Assembly: GCA_934661105.1 (NCBI GenBank)
Contig: CAKUIV010000071.1
Location: forward strand, 1-10,307
Origin: an uncultured Ellagibacter sp.
GTDB lineage: Bacteria > Actinomycetota > Coriobacteriia > Coriobacteriales > Eggerthellaceae
DNA: 10,307 bases
Direction of reading: 5' to 3'
Under the pieces are notes generated by a model. It was not told the origin of the DNA, ran no database searches, and saw only the letters and a list, made by a program, of their open reading frames with translations. Every line of letters begins with the position of its first letter. The first letter of the stretch is position 1. The translations under genes and the position numbers were made by a program. Of the stretch, positions 1 to 5,326 are shown piece after piece.

Positions 1-806
1 GCGATCTTGTTCTGCAGCTGGGACTTCTGGTCCTGGGATTGCACGACCAAACCCGACGGCAGGTGCGTGATGCGCACGGCGGAGTCGGTGGTGTTGACGC
101 ACTGGCCGCCCGGGCCGCCGGCGCGGTACACGTCGATGCGCAAGTCGTTCTCGTTGATGTCGACTTCGACCTCGTCGGCCTCGGGCAGCACCGCCACCGT
201 TGCGGTGGAGGTGTGGATGCGGCCCTGGGACTCGGTCTTCGGGACGCGCTGCACGCGGTGGACGCCGGACTCGTACTTCATGACGGAGTACACCTTGTCG
301 CCCTTCACCTTGAACTGGATTTCCTTGTACCCGCCCGCATCGGACGGCGAGACGTCCATGGGCTCGATCTTCCACTTGCGGTTCGAGCAGAAGCGCTCGT
401 ACATCTTGAAGAGGTCGCCCGCGAAGATGGCCGCCTCGTCGCCGCCCGCCGCTGCGCGAATCTCGACGATGATGTCCTTCTCGTCGGCGGGGTCGCTCGG
501 AATGAGCATGAACTTGATGTCTTCCTCGAGCGCGGGAAGCTTCGCCTCCGCCTCGGAGATGGTTTCCTGCGCGAAGTCCTTCATATCGGGGTCGGCGAGC
601 ATTTCCTTAGCGTCCTCGATATCGTTGCAGGCCTGCAGGTACTCGCGCGACTTCTCGACGAGGGGGCCCTGGTTGGCGTACTCCTTCGCGAGGCGGTTGT
701 ATTCCTTTTGATCAGCGAGAATGGAAGGGTCGCTCATCTTCGCCTGGAGTTCCTCGTAGGCGCTGATGATCTTCTCCAGCTTCTCGCGCATGTCGGTATC
801 TTGCAT
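1..806 (-). CDS. prfA: Peptide chain release factor 1 (RF1), 5' part of gene only
   Basis: Class I release factor that reads UAA and UAG in the ribosomal A site and triggers hydrolysis of peptidyl-tRNA. About 268 residues are visible; the gene runs off the left edge, where roughly 90 more would be expected for a ~355-360-residue protein. With the start at 806, the GGQ catalytic motif falls at residues 233-235, the same numbering as in E. coli RF1, and the anticodon-like P-x-T tripeptide is PKT at about 189-191, inside RVPKTESQGRIHTSTATVAV. P-x-T rather than SPF identifies RF1, not RF2. The residue after GGQ is Cys (GGPGGQCVNTTDSAVRITH), where Ser or His is usual. In-frame ATGs also exist at 815 and 791; 806 is preferred because the AAAGGA at 818-823 lies 11 nt upstream, whereas it is only 2 nt from the 815 ATG. 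It has its own promoter behind trxB. Identity is very secure. Confidence 0.97.
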   Translation of the reverse strand, partial: MQDTDMREKLEKIISAYEELQAKMSDPSILADQKEYNRLAKEYANQGPLVEKSREYLQACNDIEDAKEMLADPDMKDFAQETISEAEAKLPALEEDIKFMLIPSDPADEKDIIVEIRAAAGGDEAAIFAGDLFKMYERFCSNRKWKIEPMDVSPSDAGGYKEIQFKVKGDKVYSVMKYESGVHRVQRVPKTESQGRIHTSTATVAVLPEADEVEVDINENDLRIDVYRAGGPGGQCVNTTDSAVRITHLPSGLVVQSQDQKSQLQNKI

Positions 807-817
807 GGGGCACATGT

Positions 818-823
818 TCCTTT
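818..823 (-). promoter_or_regulatory. Ribosome binding site of prfA
   Basis: AAAGGA read on the minus strand, 11 nt before the ATG at 806. It is too close (2 nt) to the alternative ATG at 815, so it helps decide the start. Confidence 0.5.
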
Positions 824-853
824 GCGTGACTTGCTTGCTCGTATAGCCGATTC

Positions 854-859
854 ATTATA
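854..859 (-). promoter_or_regulatory. -10 box of a prfA promoter
   Basis: A perfect TATAAT on the minus strand, between the trxB stop (875) and the prfA start (806). The expected transcription start is near 847, giving a leader of about 40 nt. No good -35 lies 16-18 nt upstream (the region there overlaps the trxB stop codon), so strength rests on the -10. It suggests prfA can be transcribed apart from trxA-trxB. Confidence 0.55.
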
Positions 860-874
860 CTCTGCACGGCCCCG

Positions 875-1828
875 TTACGCTAGCGCGGCCAGGTATTCAG
901 CCGCCTCTTCGGCGCAGGTGGCGCCGTCGGACACCGCCGTGACCACCTGGCGCAGGAACTTCGTGCGAACATCCCCCGCCGCGAACACCCCAGGAATGGT
1001 CGTTTTGCCCGTTTCATCGGCGACGATGTAGCCGGAATCGTCGGTTTCGAGCGCGCCTCCCAAAAACTCCGTGTTCGGAGCCGTGCCGATTGCGACGAAC
1101 AGGCCCGCCACGTTGAGCGTGCGCCGCGCGTTCGTTTCCACATCCTCGACCACGATGCCCGAAAGCGCGCCTTCGGCCTCATCGAGCTCGCGCACCTCGG
1201 AATTCCACACGAACTCGACGTTGGGAAGCGCAGCGAGGCGATCATGGTAGACCGCCGTGGCGCGCAGCGAATCGCGCCGGTGCACGAGGTAGACCTTCTC
1301 GCAGATGCGGGAAAGATAGAGCGCATCGGCCGCCGCGGTGTTGCCGCCGCCCACGACCGCAACCGTCTTGCCGCGGAAGAAGTTGCCGTCGCACGTGGCG
1401 CAGTACGACACGCCACGCCCCGCAAGCTCGTCTTCCCGCGCAAGGCCGAGCTTTCTCGGGCGCGCCCCGCTCGCCACCACGACCGCACGCGCAGCGTAGG
1501 TGCCGAACGCGGTCGAGAGCGTCTTCCGCGGGCCCGCGAAATCGACCGAAGTCGCTTCTTCGTTTACCGTGCGCACCCCGAAATTATCGGCCTGCTCTTT
1601 CATCGCCCATGCCAGCTCGAAGCCGCCCGTGCCGTTCGCGAAACCCGGGTAGTTTTCGATCCGTTCGGTCTGGGCAAGCTGCCCACCGGGTGAAATACGC
1701 TCGAACACGGCGACGGAAAGCCCCGCGCGCGCAGCGTAGAGCCCGCAGCTAAGCCCCGCCGGGCCCGCGCCGATGACCGCAAGATCGTATACGTTCAAGG
1801 CATCGGGATCGCCTTCGGTGCCGTTCAT
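875..1828 (-). CDS. trxB: Thioredoxin reductase (NADPH)
   Basis: Low-molecular-weight flavoprotein that uses NADPH to reduce the disulfide of thioredoxin in the cytoplasm; 317 residues, normal for bacterial TrxB. An FAD-binding GAGPAG motif is at residues 20-25, the redox-active CATC is at 143-146 followed by DG, the NADPH-binding GGGNTAA is at 160-166 with HRRDSLRA at 183-190, and the C-terminal FAD motif GVFAAGDVR is near residue 280. The nucleotide motif has Thr where Ser is usual (GGGNSA or GGGDSA). A short 14-residue N-terminal extension precedes the first beta strand. The start is well supported by AAGGAGG with 6-nt spacing. It lies 143 nt downstream of trxA on the same strand, its natural substrate partner, and is followed by prfA. 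Minus-strand transcription from trxA probably reaches it, with a possible extra promoter in the gap. Confidence 0.97.
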   Translation of the reverse strand: MNGTEGDPDALNVYDLAVIGAGPAGLSCGLYAARAGLSVAVFERISPGGQLAQTERIENYPGFANGTGGFELAWAMKEQADNFGVRTVNEEATSVDFAGPRKTLSTAFGTYAARAVVVASGARPRKLGLAREDELAGRGVSYCATCDGNFFRGKTVAVVGGGNTAAADALYLSRICEKVYLVHRRDSLRATAVYHDRLAALPNVEFVWNSEVRELDEAEGALSGIVVEDVETNARRTLNVAGLFVAIGTAPNTEFLGGALETDDSGYIVADETGKTTIPGVFAAGDVRTKFLRQVVTAVSDGATCAEEAAEYLAALA

Positions 1829-1834
1829 GGTTTG

Positions 1835-1841
1835 CCTCCTT
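1835..1841 (-). promoter_or_regulatory. Ribosome binding site of trxB
   Basis: AAGGAGG on the minus strand, 6 nt before the ATG at 1828; a near-perfect Shine-Dalgarno that fixes the start. Confidence 0.9.
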
Positions 1842-1853
1842 CACATTCCTTCC

Positions 1854-1878
1854 GCCCGAGCCCGAAAAAGGCACGGGC
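1854..1878 (-). other. Stem-loop in the trxB leader
   Basis: The arms at 1854-1862 and 1870-1878 pair over 9 positions with one U-U mismatch (5 + 3 base pairs); the loop on the minus strand is UUUUUCG. It ends 12 nt upstream of the trxB ribosome binding site. It is not followed by a U-tract, so it looks more like a leader structure or processing site than a terminator for trxA. Function unknown. Confidence 0.35.
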
Positions 1879-1906
1879 GCACGTCGCGCGGCCACGAAAG
1901 GGACCG

Positions 1907-1915
1907 CGTATAGCA
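1907..1915 (-). promoter_or_regulatory. Possible extended -10 promoter for trxB
   Basis: TGCTATACG on the minus strand fits the TGnTATAnT extended -10 form except for its last bases; there is no recognisable -35. It would give a ~75-nt leader to trxB. Weak evidence only. Confidence 0.25.
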
Positions 1916-1971
1916 AGAGGCCGCAAAGCGCACGCCCTGCGACCCCCCGGAATCGATTGGTTTTCAGCCCT

Positions 1972-2280
1972 TTACGCCAGCAGCGCGAGCACGTTCTGCT
2001 TCGGCTGCGCGCCCACTGTCTGGCGCTTGACCTGGCCGTTCTCGAACACGATGAGCGTCGGCACGCTCATGACGCCGTAGCGCTGCGCGATGTCGGGGCT
2101 CTGGTCGATGTCGAGCTTCACGACCTTCGCCTTGCCGGCGACCTCGGTCGTGACCTCTTCGAGCACCGGGGCCAGCATGCGGCACGGGCCGCACCACGTG
2201 GCGAAGAAATCGACGAGCACGGGAACATCGGATTCGAGAACCTTCGACTGGAAGTCGGCGGAAGTTACTGCTTCACTCAT
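1972..2280 (-). CDS. trxA: Thioredoxin
   Basis: Small cytoplasmic protein disulfide reductase, reduced by TrxB and used by ribonucleotide reductase, methionine sulfoxide reductases and peroxiredoxins. At 102 residues it is a complete single thioredoxin fold. The active site WCGPC is at residues 29-33 within DFFATWCGPC, the buried Asp24 precedes it, and the cis-proline is Pro74 in SVPT; the C-terminal VGAQPK segment fits the family pattern. There is no signal peptide or lipobox, so it is cytoplasmic. The ATG at 2280 is supported by AGGAGGG with 7-nt spacing and by a promoter at 2362-2389. It is the first gene of a probable trxA-trxB unit and diverges from the patatin gene. Confidence 0.97.
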   Translation of the reverse strand: MSEAVTSADFQSKVLESDVPVLVDFFATWCGPCRMLAPVLEEVTTEVAGKAKVVKLDIDQSPDIAQRYGVMSVPTLIVFENGQVKRQTVGAQPKQNVLALLA

Positions 2281-2286
2281 GACTTG

Positions 2287-2293
2287 CCCTCCT
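2287..2293 (-). promoter_or_regulatory. Ribosome binding site of trxA
   Basis: AGGAGGG on the minus strand with about 6 nt to the ATG at 2280. Confidence 0.9.
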
Positions 2294-2312
2294 ATCGGCC
2301 TTTTCGGCCATG

Positions 2313-2324
2313 GAAAACGTTTTC
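2313..2324. promoter_or_regulatory. 12-bp perfect palindrome in the trxA leader
   Basis: GAAAACGTTTTC is a perfect palindrome with a central CG. It lies about 30-40 nt downstream of the predicted trxA transcription start and 20 nt upstream of its ribosome binding site. The symmetric A-rich/CG/T-rich form resembles LacI-family operators, but no regulator gene is nearby, so operator function is inference. Confidence 0.35.
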
Positions 2325-2361
2325 ATCCGGCGCACGATCGGCGCCGACGCGCTTTTCTATA

Positions 2362-2389
2362 ATTGTATCGGCACGATGCGCCCTGTAAA
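2362..2389 (-). promoter_or_regulatory. trxA promoter (sigma-70 type)
   Basis: On the minus strand, TTTACA (2384-2389) and TACAAT (2362-2367) are separated by 16 nt; each differs from consensus at one position. The predicted start is near 2355, giving a ~75-nt leader that includes the palindrome at 2313-2324 and a GC-rich 6-bp stem at 2328-2346. Confidence 0.65.
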
Positions 2390-2398
2390 CCAGCTGTT

Positions 2399-2427
2399 AC
2401 TGGAGCGGCACGAAATTACACTATAAT
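2399..2427 (+). promoter_or_regulatory. Promoter of the patatin-antiporter operon
   Basis: Perfect TATAAT at 2422-2427 on the plus strand. The -35 is weak: ACTGGA at 2399-2404 with 17-nt spacing, or TTACTG at 2397-2402 with 19. The predicted start is near 2434, only about 17 nt before the ATG at 2451. The promoter is back to back with that of trxA; the two -35 regions are about 10 nt apart, so shared regulation is possible. Confidence 0.55.
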
Positions 2428-2450
2428 GGTAACGTTTCGAGAGAAAGCGC

Positions 2451-3416
2451 ATGGACATGACCGAAAAAACCGACGTGGCAAGCACGGCACGTACCGAAAA
2501 CGTCACCGATGCGGCGGAGGGCACGCACGCACGCCCCTTCCCGCCATGCGCCTGGGAGGGCGCGTCCGTAACGCACGCGAACCTCGTTTTGGAAGGCGGC
2601 GCCATGCGCGGCCAATTCACCGCGGGCGTGCTCGACTTCTTCATGGACCAGAAGCTGTTCTGCGAGCGCGTCATCGGCGTGTCGGCCGGAGCGTTATGCG
2701 GCGGCAACTACGTTGCGGGTGCCGCCGGCCGGTCGAGCTTCATCAACGTGAAGTACTGCACCGACACCCGCTACCTTTCGATGCAGAGCTTCGTGCGCAC
2801 GGGAAACGCCTACGGCCGCGACTTCGCATTCCACGAGATCCCCGACGTGCTCGATCCCTTCGACAAGCACGCCTTCGCCACCTCGCCCATGACGCTTGAA
2901 GTGGTTTCGACGAACCTGGAAACCGGAGAGGCGGACTACCACGAGATGCGCGACTACGACGCCGATCTGGACTACCTCATCGCGTCGTCGTCGATGCCGC
3001 TTGTGAGCAAGACCATCGAAGTCGACGGCAAGCTTTTGCTCGACGGCGGAACCGCCGACAGCGTTCCGCTTCTGCATTCCCTGCTCACCGGCGCGAAGAA
3101 GCACATCGTCGTGCTTACGCAGGCCGCCGACTACGTGAAGAAGCCGAACAAGCTCATGGCCCTCATGCGCCAGCGCTACGCCGACTACCCCTACTACCTC
3201 GATCGTTTGGCGTACCGTCATTACGAGTACAACCGCCTGTACCGTTGGATCGCGCGCGAGGAGGCCGCAGGGCGCGTGTTCGTCATTCGCCCGCAGAAGC
3301 CCGTCGCCGTCGCGTCGATGGAGCATAGCGCCGACAAGCTTCTCGATTTGTACGAACAGGGGCTTGCGTGCGCGGCAGAAACCTGGCCGGCGCTTCAGGA
3401 ATACCTGGCGAAGTAA
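2451..3416 (+). CDS. Patatin-like phospholipase, YjjU-type (with DUF6363-like C-terminus)
   Basis: Predicted serine lipid acyl hydrolase with a Ser-Asp dyad; 321 residues. The patatin domain starts near residue 43 with the oxyanion-hole loop EGGAMRG (48-54), then the nucleophile elbow GVSAG (76-80, Ser78), and the catalytic Asp198 in DGG (198-200). All key residues are present. The C-terminal third (HYEYNRLYRWI... GRVFVIRPQKP... LYEQG) matches the tail of the YjjU family. Residues 1-42 are polar and probably disordered; there is no signal peptide or membrane segment, so the protein is likely cytoplasmic and acts on the inner membrane face. The start is uncertain: ATG 2451 and ATG 2457 are both possible, and neither has more than a weak GAGAG-like ribosome binding site. 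The antiporter begins 1 nt after its stop. Substrate is unknown. Some patatins are toxic effectors in phage defence, but no cyclase or sensor gene is here. Confidence 0.9.
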   Translation: MDMTEKTDVASTARTENVTDAAEGTHARPFPPCAWEGASVTHANLVLEGGAMRGQFTAGVLDFFMDQKLFCERVIGVSAGALCGGNYVAGAAGRSSFINVKYCTDTRYLSMQSFVRTGNAYGRDFAFHEIPDVLDPFDKHAFATSPMTLEVVSTNLETGEADYHEMRDYDADLDYLIASSSMPLVSKTIEVDGKLLLDGGTADSVPLLHSLLTGAKKHIVVLTQAADYVKKPNKLMALMRQRYADYPYYLDRLAYRHYEYNRLYRWIAREEAAGRVFVIRPQKPVAVASMEHSADKLLDLYEQGLACAAETWPALQEYLAK

Positions 3417-3417
3417 C

Positions 3418-5010
3418 ATGGCCGCCGACTTCGTATCGCTTTTCGTCGCGACGCTCGTGGCCGCGTGCGCGCCGCTTATCGCGCGCATCATCCCACGGGG
3501 GCTCGTGCCTGAAACCGTCATCCTGCTTTTGGCGGGCGCCCTGCTCGGGCCCCATATGGCAGGCATCATCAACCTGAGCGACCCCCTCAGCATGATCTCC
3601 GAGCTGGGACTCGCGTTCCTCTTTCTTCTGGCGGGCTACGAGATCGATCCGAAAAGCCTGTCGAACGCGCAGGGCAAACGTGGGCTTGCCGCATGGGCCG
3701 TGAGCATCGTGCTCGCGTTTCTGGCGGTGGGCCTCACGAAGCAGTTCTCCGCGGGCGACGTCGGGGGCATCGCCGTGGCCATCGCGCTGACCACGACGGC
3801 GCTCGGCACGCTCATGCCCATCCTGAAAGAGCGCAACCTGGAAAGCACGCCGGTCGGTAACGCGATCCTGTCGTTCGGCACCTGGGGAGAGCTCTGCCCT
3901 GTGCTTGCGATGGCGCTTCTGCTGTCGTCCCGCAGCGAGTGGAAGACGCTGCTCATCCTGATTGCGTTCGTGGGGCTTTGCGTCATCGTGGCGGTGATCC
4001 CGGCCAAGGCGCGCCGCGCGGGCCATCGCGTGTACAACTTCCTCGCGTCCAAGCGCAATTCCACGTCCCAGACGTTCGTGCGCGCATGCGTCGTGTTGCT
4101 CATCGGGCTTGTCACCGTGTCAGCGGTATTCGACCTCGACATCGTGCTCGGCGCGTTCGCGGCGGGGTTCGTGCTGCGCTACGTCGTTCCCGAAGGCGAC
4201 CACGAACTTGAGTCGAAGCTCGAGGCCATAGGCTACGGCTTCCTCATCCCCGTGTTCTTCGTCGTGTCGGGAGCGAAAATCGACTTGGCAGGCGTCGTCG
4301 CCGAGCCGCTTTTGCTTATCGGGTTCATCGTGGCGCTGCTGCTCATTCGCGCCGTGCCAATCGTCGTCGCGCTCTCGATCGGCAAGGGCAAAGAAGCGCT
4401 TTCCATGCACAACCGCATCACCGTGGCGCTTTACTGCACGACCGCGCTGCCGCTCATCGTCGCCGTGACGTCGGTTGCCGTGAAGGTCGGGGCGCTTTCG
4501 CAGGACACCGCCGGCGTGCTCGTCGCGGCGGGCGCGGTGACCGTGTTCCTCATGCCGCTGCTGGCGTCGCTCACCTACCGCGTCGTCGACGCGAAGCCCA
4601 TCGAGGCCGTGCAGGAAATCGCCGCGCACCCGCATGACATCAAGTCGATCCTGCACGATCACTGGGAAATGGAGCAGATGCTCGCGCACCAAGAGGCCGC
4701 GGCGCGCATCGCCGCGAAGCGCGGCCTCGTCGCCAACCAGGAAATTCCCTGGCAGGAGGCCGCTTTCGCCTTACAGCGCAAAAGCGCGCGCAAACGGGCG
4801 CTTGAAAGCGCCATCGACGCCGCAGCGCAGGACATCGCGGCGCACCGCGACGAGATTGAGCGGTTCATGGAAGAAGGAGCGAGCGAGGACGACCTGAAAT
4901 CGATGCGCGAACGCCGCGAGAACAGACGGGCGCGGATCGCGCGTGCCGCCGTGCGCGAATATAATCGCCGACTCGAGGAAATCGGGCGACTGAAAAGCAG
5001 CGGCAAGTAG
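3418..5010 (+). CDS. CPA2-family cation:proton antiporter with charged C-terminal tail
   Basis: Predicted monovalent cation (Na+ or K+)/H+ antiporter of the inner membrane, 530 residues. Residues ~5-388 form a Na+/H+ exchanger domain with about 12 hydrophobic segments. Family landmarks are LLAGYEIDP (70-78), LTTTALGTLMPIL (124-136), LDIVLGAFAAGFVLR (240-254) and IPVFFVVSGAKIDL (277-290). Where an ion-binding Asp is common in transmembrane segment 5, this protein has Glu158 in GTWGELCPV. Residues ~389-530 are hydrophilic, Ala/Arg/Glu-rich and strongly helical, likely coiled coil; no RCK/TrkA-N nucleotide-binding motif is seen, unlike KefB/KefC. The start at 3418 is chosen because it follows the patatin stop by 1 nt (TAACATG) and opens directly into the first membrane segment; an in-frame ATG at 3364 would overlap patatin. 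No strong ribosome binding site is present, so reinitiation from patatin is likely. Ion specificity cannot be told. Confidence 0.9.
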   Translation: MAADFVSLFVATLVAACAPLIARIIPRGLVPETVILLLAGALLGPHMAGIINLSDPLSMISELGLAFLFLLAGYEIDPKSLSNAQGKRGLAAWAVSIVLAFLAVGLTKQFSAGDVGGIAVAIALTTTALGTLMPILKERNLESTPVGNAILSFGTWGELCPVLAMALLLSSRSEWKTLLILIAFVGLCVIVAVIPAKARRAGHRVYNFLASKRNSTSQTFVRACVVLLIGLVTVSAVFDLDIVLGAFAAGFVLRYVVPEGDHELESKLEAIGYGFLIPVFFVVSGAKIDLAGVVAEPLLLIGFIVALLLIRAVPIVVALSIGKGKEALSMHNRITVALYCTTALPLIVAVTSVAVKVGALSQDTAGVLVAAGAVTVFLMPLLASLTYRVVDAKPIEAVQEIAAHPHDIKSILHDHWEMEQMLAHQEAAARIAAKRGLVANQEIPWQEAAFALQRKSARKRALESAIDAAAQDIAAHRDEIERFMEEGASEDDLKSMRERRENRRARIARAAVREYNRRLEEIGRLKSSGK

Positions 5011-5088
5011 CCGGATCGCGATTCCCCGTTGCGCCTCGCCTCTGCTGGGACATGGAGGGCCTCTTCTCGCTGCGTTTCAAGGCAACTC

Positions 5089-5119
5089 GCAGCTTGTCAG
5101 GGACCTCCCTGCTTGCTGC
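5089..5119 (+). terminator. Hairpin after the antiporter operon, possible terminator
   Basis: The outer arms GCAGC (5089-5093) and GCTGC (5115-5119) enclose CAGGG (5098-5102) and CCCTG (5107-5111) with an ACCT loop, joined by a small internal loop. It sits 78 nt after the antiporter stop. There is no T-run after it, so it is not a classical intrinsic terminator. Confidence 0.35.
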
Positions 5120-5133
5120 CGCAATTGAACGAC

Positions 5134-5168
5134 GTTATGCCGCATAATCCATGAAAGCGTGGCATAAC
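5134..5168. repeat. Inverted repeat GTTATGCC/GGCATAAC with nested palindrome
   Basis: GTTATGCC (5134-5141) and GGCATAAC (5161-5168) are perfect inverted copies 19 nt apart. The left arm also belongs to a tight palindrome, TTATGCCGCATAA (5135-5147), so there are three GCATAA half-sites in 34 bp. It could be a hairpin or a protein-binding site. There is no promoter next to it on either strand that I can support. Confidence 0.45.
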
Positions 5169-5252
5169 ACGAGTATTTATCAGGAGATAGGACACTAACT
5201 TCCCGGAAAAACCGTCGATTTCGAACACGCGAAGCGCCTTTCCGGACCGGAG

Positions 5253-5278
5253 CGGCGATTCGGCTTGTCGAACCGCCG
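5253..5278 (-). terminator. Strong hairpin after panF, possible terminator
   Basis: The arms at 5253-5262 and 5269-5278 pair over 10 positions with a 6-nt loop. The one non-Watson-Crick pair is G-U when read on the minus strand but A-C on the plus strand, so the structure is intact only in minus-strand RNA, which is the panF 3' region (hairpin begins ~48 nt after the stop). There is no U-tract behind it. Confidence 0.4.
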
Positions 5279-5326
5279 TCGAAACCGCAATCGAATGCAG
5301 TCGAGGTGAGAAACGCTAGTCCGGAA

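Larger units (their letters stand above)
5011..5326. other. 316-nt convergent intergenic region, no credible gene, rich in inverted repeats
   Basis: It lies between the antiporter stop (5010, plus) and the panF stop (5327, minus). No open frame has both a plausible start and a ribosome binding site; the longest intact plus-strand frame within it is a 15-codon one at 5151-5198. It contains stem-forming repeats at 5089-5119, 5134-5168, 5203-5245 (CCGGAAA/TTTCCGG, 29-nt loop), 5253-5278 and 5321-5336 (CCGGAA/TTCCGG over the panF stop). None is followed by a clear U-tract. It may hold termination sites for both operons or a structured RNA. Confidence 0.6.

Noticed and set aside
39..1031. Plus-strand open frame of 330 codons opposite prfA and the end of trxB
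   Set aside because: It crosses the prfA promoter and two real genes on the other strand and has no start signal or domain.
2451..3416. Patatin as a CBASS-type phage-defence effector
   Set aside because: The protein is of the YjjU type with its own C-terminal region, and no nucleotidyltransferase, HORMA, TRIP13 or other defence gene is present.
2694..4026. Minus-strand frames of 299 and 247 codons opposite patatin and the antiporter
   Set aside because: Arg/His/Gly-rich shadows of the two convincing plus-strand genes.
5151..5198. 15-codon frame (MKAWHNTSIYQEIGH) in the convergent gap
   Set aside because: No ribosome binding site upstream, no promoter and too short to judge; it also overlaps an inverted repeat.
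5249..5285. tRNA T-arm-like sequence (GGTTCGA) in the convergent gap, minus strand
   Set aside because: No cloverleaf can be built around it: no acceptor stem, D-arm or anticodon arm at the right spacing.
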